Assembly: GCA_031272005.1 (NCBI GenBank)
Contig: JAISUQ010000161.1
Span: forward strand, 1 to 24,326
Origin: Coriobacteriales bacterium
GTDB taxonomy: Bacteria; Actinomycetota; Coriobacteriia; Coriobacteriales; UBA8131
Length of the DNA: 24,326 nt
Direction of reading: 5' to 3'
Part shown: positions 8,155-17,027 of the stretch, one piece after another
How positions within the stretch are numbered: position 1 is the stretch's first letter
Layout of the letters: each line of letters opens with the position of its first letter
Program-made: the position numbers and the translations under genes
The notes under the pieces: model-generated
Database searches by the model: none
Told to the model about the DNA's origin: nothing
Seen by the model: only the letters and a program-made list of their open reading frames with translations

Positions 8155-9953
8155 TCGTCCACCTTCAGGATGGCCATGAAGGCTTCCTGAGGGACTTCGA
8201 CGTTGCCGATGCTCTTCATCCGTTTTTTGCCGGCCTTCTGCTTCTCCAGCAGTTTGCGTTTGCGGGTGATGTCGCCGCCATAGCATTTGGCCAGGACATC
8301 CTTGCGGCGGGCTTTGACGGTGGTGCGGGCCAGCACCCGACCGCCGACCGCCGCCTGAATCGGCACCTCGAACAGCTGGCGCGGGATGATCTCCTTGAGC
8401 TTGATGGCCAACGTATTGCCCATCTGATAGGCTTTGTCGCTATGGACGATGAAGCTCAGGGCGTCCACCGGTTTGCCGGAGAGCAGGATGTCCAGCTTGA
8501 CCAGTTTGGCGGGCTGATATTCGGAGAACTCGTAATCCAGCGAGGCATAGCCCTTGGTGCGGCTCTTCAGCTGGTCGAAGTAATCCATGATCAGCTCCGC
8601 CAGAGGGATCTGCCACTTCATCTCCACAGTGGTGGTGGAGAGATACTGCATGGTCTGAAAGCTGCCCCGGCGGGCTACGCTGAGCTCCATCACCGCCCCC
8701 ACATAATCCGGCGGAATCAGCACCGTGGCTGTGAGATAGGGCTCCTCGATGCGTTCGATGGCCGAGGCATCCGGCATCTCCTGAGGTGAATGGATGGAGA
8801 GCTGCTCGCCGTTGGTCAGATAGACGTGGTACTCCACACTCGGCGCAGTGGCCAGCAGGTCCAGGGAGAACTCCCTCTCCAGCCGCTCCTTGACCACCTC
8901 CATATGCAACAGCCCGAGAAAGCCGACCCGAAACCCGAAGCCCAGGGCGTGGCTGGTCTCCGGCTCATAGACTAAAGCCGGGTCGTTGAGAGCCATCTTG
9001 TCCAGGGCGTCGCGCAGCGGCTCGTACTGGTCGCCATCCAGCGGGAAGATCCCGGTGAAGACCATCGGCTTGACCTCCCGATAACCGGGCAGCGGCTGGG
9101 CGACTCCCCCCTTGGCCAACGTCACGGTATCGCCGACCTTGACGTCAGTGGGGTCTTTCAATCCGGTGATCAGGTAGCCGACCTCGCCGACTCCCAAGGC
9201 TTCAACCGGTGTGTTCGCCGGGCGCCGGACGCCGACCTCCTCCACTTGAGCCGTGATGTCGGTGGCCATGAAGCGGATGCGCATACCTGGCTCAATTTGG
9301 CCATCGACGATGCGGATCAGGGCCACCACGCCGCGATAGGCATCGAAGTAGGAGTCAAAGATCAGGGCGCTCAAAGGCGCTTCAGGTTGTCCGCTGGGTG
9401 CCGGTATCCGCTGGACAATTGCCTCCAGCAGCTCCTGGACACCCACGCCGGTTTTGGCCGAGGCTAAAATGGCCTCATCGGCCGGGATGGCCAGGCCTTC
9501 CTCAATCTCCGTCCGCACCCGCTCGACATCCGCCGCGGGCAGGTCAATCTTGTTGATCAGCGGGATGATCTCCAGATTGGCATTCATGGCCATCAGGGCG
9601 TTGGCCACCGTCTGGGCCTCGACTCCCTGGGTGGAATCGACGACCAGCACCGCGCCCTCGCAGGCCGCCAGAGAGCGGGAGACCTCGTAGGTGAAGTCGA
9701 CGTGCCCCGGTGTATCGATGAGGTTGAATTGGTAGCACTTAGAGTCGGCGGCGTCATACATCACCCGCACGGCCTGGGATTTGATGGTGATTCCCCGCTC
9801 GCGCTCAATGTCCATGGAATCCAGGACCTGCTCCACCATGTCACGGTCGGAGATGGTGTGCGTCAACTCCAGGACACGGTCGGCCAGCGTGGACTTACCG
9901 TGATCGATATGCGCGATGATTGAGAAGTTCCTGATGTGGGTGGGATCAGTCAT
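8151..9953 (-). CDS. lepA: Elongation factor 4 (LepA)
   Basis: Ribosome-dependent GTPase acting in initiation/elongation quality control and back-translocation. The full-length 600 residues match the family. G1 AHIDHGKST (14-22), switch I RGITIKSQ (53-60), G3 DTPGHVDF with the catalytic histidine (80-87) and G4 NKID (134-137) are all intact. The LepA-specific C-terminal domain is present, ending with GGDITRKRKLLEKQKAGKKRMK. It begins 5 bases after the rpsA stop with GAGGAAG as ribosome site, and overlaps dusB by 4 bases. Nothing unusual was seen. Confidence 0.98.
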
Positions 9954-9958
9954 CTTCC

Positions 9959-11554
9959 TCAGGGAGCGGGCTCCTCCTCAACCGCTGCGGGATCGGCGGC
10001 CTTATCGGCTTGCGGCTCGTCAGCTTCTGTCTCGGGCTCCGCTGCGGGCTCAGGTTCAGGCTCCGGCTCTGGTTCTGGCTGGGAATCGGATTCCGGCTCC
10101 GGCTCTGGTGCAGGCTCTGGCTGTGGATCGGACTGAGGTTCCTCCGCAGCGTCCTCAACCACTTTGGCGGCCGGCTCTTCAACCTCAGCCGGCTCAACTG
10201 CCGCATCCGCCTGATCCTCTGCCGGCTCATCGGCAGCCGCCTCAGCTTCCGTGGCTGCATCAGCTTCAGTCGCGCCGGTATCCTCGGACGGCGCTTCCGC
10301 AGCCTCCGCCTCTGCTGGTGCTGCTTCTAAAGCCACCTCGGCAGCAGCCTCTTCGGGCGCAGCTTCCGGCTCGACTTCCTTTTCCTTGCGCGTCTTGGAC
10401 TTGGGTTTGGCTACTGTCTCGGGGTCGGGTTCAGCAACCTCGATCTCAATACCCAGCGTCTCCGCCGCCGACTTCATCGACAACGAGATGCGGCGCCGAT
10501 CCGGATCGATGTCCATCACCTTGATGTGTACGGCGTCGCCAACGTGGACGACCTGCGCCGGGGACTCGATGTGCTTGCCAGCCATCTCGGAGATGTGCAC
10601 CAGGCCTTCGATGTTCTCGCCCAACTCCACAAAGGCACCAAAACTGACGAGCTTGGTGACCTTGCCTTCGATGATGGAGCCGATTGGGAAGTTCTTGACC
10701 AGCTGGCGCCAGGGATCCTCGGTGGTCTGCTTCAGACCCAAGGAGATGCGCTCGCGGTCCAGCTCGACCTCCAGGACCTCGACTTCCACCTCGTCGCCGA
10801 CCTTGACGACCTCGGAGGGGTGCGAAACGTGATTCCAGCTCAACTCGCTGATGTGCACCAGACCATCGATGCCGCCGAGATCGACAAATGCGCCGAAGTC
10901 GACGATGGAGGACACGGTACCCTTCAGCCGCATGCCCTTGGCCAGCTTCTCCAGAATCTCCGAGCGCTCGTTCTTGCGGCCCTCCTCCAGCACCACCCGG
11001 CGCGAGAGCACGACGTTGTTACGGTTGCGATCCATCTCGATGACCCGGGCCTCGATCTGCTCACCGGTGAAGGACTCCAGGTCCTTGACCCGCCGCAGAT
11101 CAACCAGCGACGCCGGCAGAAAACCCCGAAGCCCGATGTCCATGATCAGGCCGCCTTTGACGACCTCAATGACCTCGCCGACGACATTCTCGCCGGAGTT
11201 GAATTTCTCTTCGATGTCAATCCAGGCCCGCTCATACTCGGCGCGCTTCTTGGAGAGGATCAGCCGGCCGTCCTTGTCCTCCTTCTGCAGCACCAGGGCC
11301 TCGATCCTATCACCGGAACTGACGATTTCGGAGGGGTCCAGATCCTTGCGGATGGACAGCTCGCGGGCGGGTATCACACCTTCAGACTTGAAGCCGATGT
11401 CCAACAGCACCTCGTCGTGTTCAATCTTCACGACTGTGCCGGTGACCAGATCGCCTTCGTCGAAATTGGTGATTGTCTTGTCGATCAGTTGGTTGAGTTC
11501 CTCATCATCAACCTGCTCCAGCTCGATGACTGAAGTGTTCTTGATCTCACTCAA
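9959..11554 (-). CDS. rpsA: Ribosomal protein S1 with long acidic tail
   Basis: S1 binds mRNA on the 30S subunit. This 531-residue form has four S1 (OB-fold) domains at about 35-103, 121-187, 206-276 and 291-361, the last two carrying the canonical SFGAFVELG and GLVHISE motifs. This matches the actinobacterial four-domain S1 rather than the six-domain proteobacterial one. A disordered tail (about 362-531) rich in Glu, Ala and Pro follows, including runs of Pro-Glu repeats near 490-505. The start is TTG at 11554, with AAAGGGG at 11562-11568 (7-base spacing); TTG at 11584 is possible but lacks a ribosome site. A 14-codon ORF with a strong ribosome site ends across this start. A consensus promoter lies at 11688-11716. 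It precedes lepA by 5 bases. Confidence 0.94.
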   Translation of the reverse strand: MSEIKNTSVIELEQVDDEELNQLIDKTITNFDEGDLVTGTVVKIEHDEVLLDIGFKSEGVIPARELSIRKDLDPSEIVSSGDRIEALVLQKEDKDGRLILSKKRAEYERAWIDIEEKFNSGENVVGEVIEVVKGGLIMDIGLRGFLPASLVDLRRVKDLESFTGEQIEARVIEMDRNRNNVVLSRRVVLEEGRKNERSEILEKLAKGMRLKGTVSSIVDFGAFVDLGGIDGLVHISELSWNHVSHPSEVVKVGDEVEVEVLEVELDRERISLGLKQTTEDPWRQLVKNFPIGSIIEGKVTKLVSFGAFVELGENIEGLVHISEMAGKHIESPAQVVHVGDAVHIKVMDIDPDRRRISLSMKSAAETLGIEIEVAEPDPETVAKPKSKTRKEKEVEPEAAPEEAAAEVALEAAPAEAEAAEAPSEDTGATEADAATEAEAAADEPAEDQADAAVEPAEVEEPAAKVVEDAAEEPQSDPQPEPAPEPEPESDSQPEPEPEPEPEPAAEPETEADEPQADKAADPAAVEEEPAP

Positions 11555-11591
11555 AGGTGGACCCCTTTCGGTTAGGGCCCCCAAACGTCAT
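11547..11591 (-). CDS. Candidate 14-codon leader ORF overlapping rpsA start
   Basis: ATG at 11591 is preceded by GGAGG at 11597-11601 with 5-base spacing, the strongest ribosome site in this region. It opens MTFGGPNRKGSTFE and stops with TGA at 11549-11547, 8 bases into rpsA in another frame (TTGAGTGA). The layout is that of a translationally coupled leader peptide: ribosomes finishing it would be placed on the rpsA TTG. No homology is recognisable at this length, so the call rests on the ribosome site and the overlap alone; chance is possible. Confidence 0.4.
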   Translation of the reverse strand: MTFGGPNRKGSTFE

Positions 11592-11658
11592 GCTCTCCTC
11601 CACCAACGCACGACACTGAGCGCTACGTGAAACATGTCCTGGGGCCAACATTTGTCGT

Positions 11659-11677
11659 CCTCCGCCACTTGCAGAGG
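11659..11677 (-). promoter_or_regulatory. Hairpin at the 5' end of the rpsA leader
   Basis: In the minus-strand transcript CCTCTGC (11677-11671) pairs with GCGGAGG (11665-11659), 7 pairs including one U-G, with a 5-base loop. It would lie within the first 25 bases of the message predicted from the promoter at 11688-11716. It may stabilise the 5' end or take part in S1 autoregulation; both are inference. Confidence 0.35.
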
Positions 11678-11687
11678 TGAACCTTGA

Positions 11688-11716
11688 ATTATAGAGATTA
11701 TCGCAGCCGCTCACAA
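11688..11716 (-). promoter_or_regulatory. Promoter for rpsA-lepA unit
   Basis: The -35 TTGTGA (11716-11711) and a perfect -10 TATAAT (11693-11688) are separated by exactly 17 bases, giving a good sigma-70/SigA-type promoter. The -35 overlaps the hemH stop codon. Transcription would start near 11681, leaving a leader of about 125 bases before the rpsA TTG. Confidence 0.75.
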
Positions 11717-12730
11717 GAGATTTTGCCGTATCAGGTCCGTCAGTGCCGCAATATGTGCCGGCAAGGCGTTCAGACAGGGAACATATTTCATGCTGAGACC
11801 GCTGGAATCCTCACCCGCTGCACGCAGGCGGCTGTGCATGGCCCCGATCAGGTCGAGCTGGATGTCATAAAGGGTCTCGGTGCAATCAACGGCAAAACCC
11901 GGGCAGGCGATCACCAGATTGCGTTTGCCGGCATTGAGCAACTCATCGACCCGGTGCTCCAAAAACGGTCCCAGCCAGCGTTGGGTGTCGTCGAAACGGG
12001 ATTGGAAGACGTATTCCCACTCCCCTGCTGCCAGCCCCAGGCGCTGGGCAATGTGCAGGCAGGTGGCTGCAACCTGTGTGGCGTAGCTGTCGCCGTGGCG
12101 CTGGTCCTTCAGGGGGATGGAGTGAAAGGACAGCACCAGATGGGGCCGCTGGCCCTGGACTGTGCGCAGATGGGGACAGATAGAGTCGGCGATGGCCTGA
12201 AGGTATCCAGAATGCAGATGGTAGTCTTCTATGAACTGCAATTCGGGGTGGTAATCCAGCCGGGTCAGCTGGCGGTCCAGCTCATCGTGGACGCTGCCGG
12301 TGGTGGCCAGGGCCGACTGCGGATACAGCGGTATCACCAGCAGACGCTGATGGCCTTCGGCAGCGAATTGCCCGAGCAGCGCGGCCATGCTGGGGGCGCC
12401 ATAGCGCTGGGCCAGGCATACGTCGATGCCGCTGCCAGCCAGCTGCTGCTGCAATCCGGCCTCCAGGGCCGCGCTGTGCAACGTGTAGGGCGAGCCGTTC
12501 TCGGTCCAGATGCTCTGATAGATACGGACAGTCTTGGCCGGGCGGATACGCAGCACAAAAGCCTCCAGCACCGGGCGCCAGAGCAGCGGCGGCAGATTGA
12601 CTATCCGCCGATCCAGGAGAAAATGCCGCAGATAGGGCACCACAGCAGCCTTGGTGGGAGCCGCAGGGGTGCCGGTGTTGACCAGCAGCACAGCCTGGAG
12701 GCCAGCGGCGTTTTGATCCTGCGGGCACAT
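11711..12730 (-). CDS. hemH: Ferrochelatase
   Basis: Inserts Fe2+ into a porphyrin. The 339 residues show the ferrochelatase fold: VLLVNTGTPAAP near the N-terminus, FLLDRRIV at 37-44, LYPQSALATTG, the catalytic His203 in LSFHSIP, and Glu285 in CPGFAVDCTETLYDI. FLxDRRxV, LYPQ-TxG, QSRF and ALNA-PxHI resemble proteobacterial protoporphyrin ferrochelatase (E. coli HemH, from memory) more than the coproporphyrin ferrochelatase (CpfC) typical of actinobacteria and Firmicutes, suggesting the protoporphyrin branch or horizontal acquisition. The ATG at 12730 follows the rluD stop by one base with only a weak ribosome site, so coupling to rluD is likely. Family assignment is secure; substrate choice is inference. 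Confidence 0.93.
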   Translation of the reverse strand: MCPQDQNAAGLQAVLLVNTGTPAAPTKAAVVPYLRHFLLDRRIVNLPPLLWRPVLEAFVLRIRPAKTVRIYQSIWTENGSPYTLHSAALEAGLQQQLAGSGIDVCLAQRYGAPSMAALLGQFAAEGHQRLLVIPLYPQSALATTGSVHDELDRQLTRLDYHPELQFIEDYHLHSGYLQAIADSICPHLRTVQGQRPHLVLSFHSIPLKDQRHGDSYATQVAATCLHIAQRLGLAAGEWEYVFQSRFDDTQRWLGPFLEHRVDELLNAGKRNLVIACPGFAVDCTETLYDIQLDLIGAMHSRLRAAGEDSSGLSMKYVPCLNALPAHIAALTDLIRQNLL

Positions 12731-12731
12731 C

Positions 12732-13691
12732 TCACAGCTGCCTGTCTGCGATACTGCTCAGAGCATTGGCCAGATCCCCAGGCAATGGTTCTTCAAACTC
12801 CATCGACTGGCCGGAAATCGGATGGATGAAGGCCAGGCGCCAGGAGTGCAGGAATTGCCGGTTCAGGCCAAGCTGGGCCTTGGGCCGGTGGGGGTTGCCG
12901 TAGATCGGATCGCCCACACAGGGATGGTTGATGTAGTCCATATGCACCCTGATCTGATGTGTGCGCCCGGTATACAGCTTGCATTCCAACAGCGTGTAGC
13001 CATCATCAAAACGGCCGGCATCATACCGGCAGCGCACTTCGAAGGTGGTGACGCTGGCGCGGGCATCGTCGCTGTCGGAGACCGTCATCCGCAACCGGTC
13101 GGTTTCGCCGCGCTTGATCGGGGCGTCAATCAGGCCGGTATCCGGGGCAATGAAACCGTGCACCAGCGCCAGATAACGCCGGTCGACCTCGCGCAGGCGG
13201 ATTTCGTCCTGGAGGCGCAAGCCGGCGGTCTCGGATTTGGCGGCCAGCATCAGGCCTGAGGTGTCCTTGTCCAAACGATGGATGATCCCCGGGCGGTCAT
13301 CGCCTTGCAGGCGGGCCAGGTTATCATAGCCGCAATGGGCAATCAGGGCGTTGACCAGGGTGCCGCTGGCGTGCCCCTGCGCCGGATGGCAGACCAGGCC
13401 AGCTGGCTTGGCCAGGACGATCAGGTCATCATCCTCGTAGCGGATGTCCAGGGGGATGTCTTCGCCGCTCAGTTCCTGCGGAGGCTCGTTGTGGGTTTGA
13501 TAACACAGCTCATCGCCGGCGAGCACGATACGCTTCTTGGAGGTCAATACCTCACCGCCCAGCTGCACTGCTCCCTGCTCCAGCATCCTGACAGCGGACG
13601 CGCGGCTCTCCACGCCTTCCAGGGCCGCCAACAGCGAGTCGACCCGCTGGCCCTGCTCCTCATTCGTGACGGTGTGTCGATACAGCGACAT
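12732..13691 (-). CDS. rluD: 23S rRNA pseudouridine synthase, RluD/RluA family
   Basis: Isomerises specific uridines in 23S rRNA (helix 69 for RluD). 319 residues from ATG 13691: an N-terminal S4 RNA-binding domain (about 14-62, QRVDSLLAAL...SRASAVRMLEQGAVQLGG), then the catalytic domain with HRLDKDTSG at 138-146 (catalytic Asp141), and the GRTHQIRVHM motif further on. The start follows the lspA TGA by one base (TGAGATG). An upstream in-frame reading to 13868 merely overlaps lspA and is not homologous. The exact target U cannot be read from the sequence, but pairing with lspA is the standard location of rluD (ylyB) in Gram-positives. Confidence 0.92.
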   Translation of the reverse strand: MSLYRHTVTNEEQGQRVDSLLAALEGVESRASAVRMLEQGAVQLGGEVLTSKKRIVLAGDELCYQTHNEPPQELSGEDIPLDIRYEDDDLIVLAKPAGLVCHPAQGHASGTLVNALIAHCGYDNLARLQGDDRPGIIHRLDKDTSGLMLAAKSETAGLRLQDEIRLREVDRRYLALVHGFIAPDTGLIDAPIKRGETDRLRMTVSDSDDARASVTTFEVRCRYDAGRFDDGYTLLECKLYTGRTHQIRVHMDYINHPCVGDPIYGNPHRPKAQLGLNRQFLHSWRLAFIHPISGQSMEFEEPLPGDLANALSSIADRQL

Positions 13692-13692
13692 C

Positions 13693-14184
13693 TCAGTCTT
13701 TGGGCTTCTGCTCTGGCTTGCTGAACAGGATGGCCACCGCCAGGAGGATGATACCGCAGGTGATGGCGCTGTCGGCGATATTGAAGAGCGGAAAATCGAT
13801 GAACAGCGGGTGGATGAAGTCGACGACCCGCCCGGTCTGAAAACGGTCCACTGCATTGCCGATGGCACCGCCGATCAACAGCCCCAGGGCCAGAACGGTT
13901 ATGGTGGCATGTGGGCGGGCGGTGACCAGGTAGACCAGCACCACGACGATGGCCACCAGCGCCAGGGCCACAAAAGCATAGCGGGCGCCAGCAAAGATAC
14001 CCCAGGCGGCGCCCTCGTTGAAGACCAACTGAAAATCCAGGACCCCGGGGATAAACGGCTGGGCGTGGCCATCGCTGAGATACTGGATGGCCGCAGCTTT
14101 GGTCAGGCGATCCAGGATGACAACCATCAGCGCAAGGATGGCGAAGACCGCCATGGCGATCTGCAGCTGATGTCTACGTCGCAT
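13693..14184 (-). CDS. lspA: Lipoprotein signal peptidase
   Basis: Membrane aspartyl protease (signal peptidase II) that removes signal peptides from prolipoproteins. 163 residues with four predicted membrane helices. The catalytic aspartates are in IGNAVDRFQTGRVVDFI and LFNIADSAI, and the N-terminal DRLTKA motif in helix 1 is present. The ATG at 14184 overlaps the ileS stop by 11 bases and puts five polar/basic residues before the first helix; a GTG at 14208 would add eight residues and cannot be excluded. ileS-lspA-rluD is a conserved order. Confidence 0.94.
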   Translation of the reverse strand: MRRRHQLQIAMAVFAILALMVVILDRLTKAAAIQYLSDGHAQPFIPGVLDFQLVFNEGAAWGIFAGARYAFVALALVAIVVVLVYLVTARPHATITVLALGLLIGGAIGNAVDRFQTGRVVDFIHPLFIDFPLFNIADSAITCGIILLAVAILFSKPEQKPKD

Positions 14185-17014
14185 CCAGGTCTTTGAGGAC
14201 GGCGGCACAACGGCTGCAGACTTCCGGGTAAGCTGTTTCGCTGCCCAGCTGGCGGATGTTCCAGCAGCGCGGGCATTTTTCGCCGGCGGCTACGGCGACG
14301 CTGACCTCGGGTTCAACGAGGCCTTCGACGGCAGATAGGCTGACGGCATTGACGATAAACATCTCCGCCAGAGCGCCTTCGGGCAGGCTGGCGAGGACAT
14401 CTGCGGCCAGCGGTGCCAGAGAGATGCTGACGCTGGCTTCCTGGCTCTTGCCGACGACCTTGTCATTACGGGCCTCTTCCAGAGCCCTGGTCACGGCATC
14501 GCGCACGCCGAGAATGACGCGGAAGTCGCCCAGCAGGGTATCTGCCTCATCGCTCGGTACAGCCGGGATGAAATCGGAGACTTGTGGCCAGCCGGCCAGC
14601 TGCACGGCTGCCACCCTGTTGGGCTCACACAGCCCTGGCGGGTACATCTCCCAGACCTCATCGCAGGTAAAGGCCAGGATCGGGGCCAGTTGGCGGACCA
14701 GCACCTCGAGGATGTTCGCCAGCACGGTCTGGGCGCTGCGCCGCAGCAGGCTCTTGGCACCGTCGGCATAGAGTCGATCCTTGAGGGCGTCGAGGTAGAC
14801 GGCCGACAGATCGGTGACGATATAGTCGTAGATGGCATGGTAGGCCACATGGAAGCGGAAGCTCTCATAGGCCTCATCCACCACTGTTGTCAGCTCAGCC
14901 AGTCGGGCCAGCTGCCAGCGATCGAAGACAGTCATCTGCTCCCAGCTGACGGCATCGTCCGTGACGTCGAAGTCGAAGAGGTTGGACAGCAGGAAGCGGA
15001 AGGTGTTGCGGATCCGCCGATAGGTGTCAGAGACCCGATCGAGGATGTTCATGGAGATGCTGACATCCTGGGAGCTGTCGACGCTGCCGACCCACAGGCG
15101 CAGGACATCAGCGCCGCTCTTGGCGATGACATCGGCCGGATCGACGCCGTTACCCAGGGATTTGGACATCTTACGGCCCTGTTCGTCGACGACAAAACCG
15201 CAGCTCATCACGCCTTTGTAGGGAGCTGTGCCATAAGCTCCCACGCTGGTCAGCAAAGCCGATTGGAACCAGCCGCGATGCTGGTCGGAGCCCTCCAGAT
15301 AAAGGTCGGCCGGGCGCGACAATTCGGCGTAATTATCCAGCACCGAGGTGTGCGATACGCCACTCTCCCACCAGACATCGAGGATGTCGTGCTCAGGTAA
15401 GAGCTCGTCCAGGCCGGCGCCGCAATGGGCGCAGACGGTATCGGCGGGCAGGTATTCGGCGGGTTTTTTGGAGAACCAGGCGTCGGCGCCTTCGGTCTTG
15501 AACAGCGCAATGACGGCATCAAAGGTGGCGTCCGTGGCCACGGTCTGCGAGCAGCGGCCGCATTTGAAGACCGGAATCGGCACGCCCCAGGAGCGCTGAC
15601 GGGAGATACACCAGTCCGGGCGGCCTTCGACCATGGCCCGCAGACGATTGGCAGCCCATTGCGGATACCAGTTCAGCGTCTCGATGGCACTGATGGCCTT
15701 CTCCCTGAGGCCGGTATTCTCCATGGAGACGAACCACTGGTCGGTGGCTCTGAAGATCACCGGATTGTGGCAACGCCAGCAGTGTGGATAACTGTGTTCA
15801 ATATCCCGGTGGGCAATCAATGAGCCCCGCTGCTTCAGCCAGTCGATGATTTGCGGGTTGGCGGCATCGACGTCCAGGCCGGCGAAAGGGCCGCCGCCGG
15901 CGTCAAAGACGCCATTGTCGTCCACCGGCATCAGCATCGGCAGTTTCCATAATTCACCGATGAGATAATCCTCCTGGCCGTGGCCAGGAGCGGTGTGTAC
16001 AGCGCCGGTGCCTGTGGAGAGATCAACGTGGTCGCCGGTGATGAGCACGCCGGTCATGTCGGGGTGGATGGGATGGGCATAGCGCAGGTTCTCCAACTGC
16101 CGGCCCAGGGCAATCAACGTTTGGCCGTCCGCCCCGCTGGCCAGTTGGTATTCGCTCCAGTCGGCTACGGCAGCCACCTGTTCGACCAACTCGCGAGCCA
16201 TGATCAGCGACCGTCCCTGGGTCTGCACCACAACGTATTCCGCGCCGGCTGCCAGCGAGACGGCGGTATTGGCCGGCAGCGTCCAGGGGGTGGTGGTCCA
16301 GATCAGGACGGACAGCGGCTCGTCCAGGCTGGCGAAGGGAGTCTGGCTGAGGTCGGAAGTCAGCTCAAAAGCAACGTAGATGGATGGGCTGGTTTCATCG
16401 CCATACTCGATCTCGGCTTCGGCCAGGGCGGTGTGGCAGTGCTTGCACCAATGGATAGGCTTGCGCCCACGATAGATGGCGCCCTGCTCGTACATCATCT
16501 TGAAAATCTGGACATTGCCGGCCTCGTAGGCAGGCACGTAGGTCAGATAGGGATTGTCCCACTCGCCCATGACGCCCAGGCGTTTGAATCCATCGCGCTG
16601 GATGTCGATGTTATCGTGGGCCCATTGACGACAGAGCCGGCGGATGGTCACCTGATCGAGTTGACGCATCTTCTCGGAGCCGACCTTCTGCTCCACCATG
16701 TGTTCAATAGGCTGGCCATGGCAGTCCCAGCCCGGCACGTAGGGAGCGTAGAAGCCGCGTTGCGATTTGTACTTGACGATGATGTCTTTGAGCACTTTGT
16801 TGAAAGCGTGGCCGATATGAATCGGCCCGTTGGCATAGGGCGGCCCGTCGTGGAGGATATAGACGGGATGGCCGGCGTTGGCTGCCAACGTCTGGTGATA
16901 GAGGTCCATCCGGGCCCACTTCTCCAGGCGCTTGGGTTCGCTGACGGGCAGGCCGGCCCGCATCGGGAAGTCGGTCTGGGGCAGGTTTAAGGTGTCCTTG
17001 TAATCTGTAGTCAC
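14174..17014 (-). CDS. ileS: Isoleucyl-tRNA synthetase
   Basis: Class I synthetase charging tRNA-Ile. 946 residues from GTG 17014. The HIGH motif is at 66-69 (GPPYANGPIHIGHA), the CP1 editing domain follows, with TGTGAVHTAPGHGQEDY, the KMSKS loop lies near residue 615, and the C-terminal zinc ribbon uses C914, C917, C933 and C936 (CPRCW...CSRC). This is the bacterial, zinc-containing type expected to be sensitive to mupirocin rather than the eukaryote-like resistant type. The GTG is preferred: AGGA lies about 11 bases upstream and the sequence TTDYKDTLNLPQTDFPMR is the usual N-terminus; an ATG at 17068 would overlap the upstream gene. Only 13 bases separate it from the tail-anchored protein gene, so there is no room for a T-box leader directly before it. 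Confidence 0.97.
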   Translation of the reverse strand: MTTDYKDTLNLPQTDFPMRAGLPVSEPKRLEKWARMDLYHQTLAANAGHPVYILHDGPPYANGPIHIGHAFNKVLKDIIVKYKSQRGFYAPYVPGWDCHGQPIEHMVEQKVGSEKMRQLDQVTIRRLCRQWAHDNIDIQRDGFKRLGVMGEWDNPYLTYVPAYEAGNVQIFKMMYEQGAIYRGRKPIHWCKHCHTALAEAEIEYGDETSPSIYVAFELTSDLSQTPFASLDEPLSVLIWTTTPWTLPANTAVSLAAGAEYVVVQTQGRSLIMARELVEQVAAVADWSEYQLASGADGQTLIALGRQLENLRYAHPIHPDMTGVLITGDHVDLSTGTGAVHTAPGHGQEDYLIGELWKLPMLMPVDDNGVFDAGGGPFAGLDVDAANPQIIDWLKQRGSLIAHRDIEHSYPHCWRCHNPVIFRATDQWFVSMENTGLREKAISAIETLNWYPQWAANRLRAMVEGRPDWCISRQRSWGVPIPVFKCGRCSQTVATDATFDAVIALFKTEGADAWFSKKPAEYLPADTVCAHCGAGLDELLPEHDILDVWWESGVSHTSVLDNYAELSRPADLYLEGSDQHRGWFQSALLTSVGAYGTAPYKGVMSCGFVVDEQGRKMSKSLGNGVDPADVIAKSGADVLRLWVGSVDSSQDVSISMNILDRVSDTYRRIRNTFRFLLSNLFDFDVTDDAVSWEQMTVFDRWQLARLAELTTVVDEAYESFRFHVAYHAIYDYIVTDLSAVYLDALKDRLYADGAKSLLRRSAQTVLANILEVLVRQLAPILAFTCDEVWEMYPPGLCEPNRVAAVQLAGWPQVSDFIPAVPSDEADTLLGDFRVILGVRDAVTRALEEARNDKVVGKSQEASVSISLAPLAADVLASLPEGALAEMFIVNAVSLSAVEGLVEPEVSVAVAAGEKCPRCWNIRQLGSETAYPEVCSRCAAVLKDLDAT

Positions 17015-17027
17015 TGTTGATGCAGTC

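Noticed and set aside
9916..10524. Plus-strand open frames rich in Pro/Arg/Gln or Ser/Gly opposite the rpsA tail
   Set aside because: They are other-frame translations of the repetitive Glu/Ala/Pro codons of the S1 tail.
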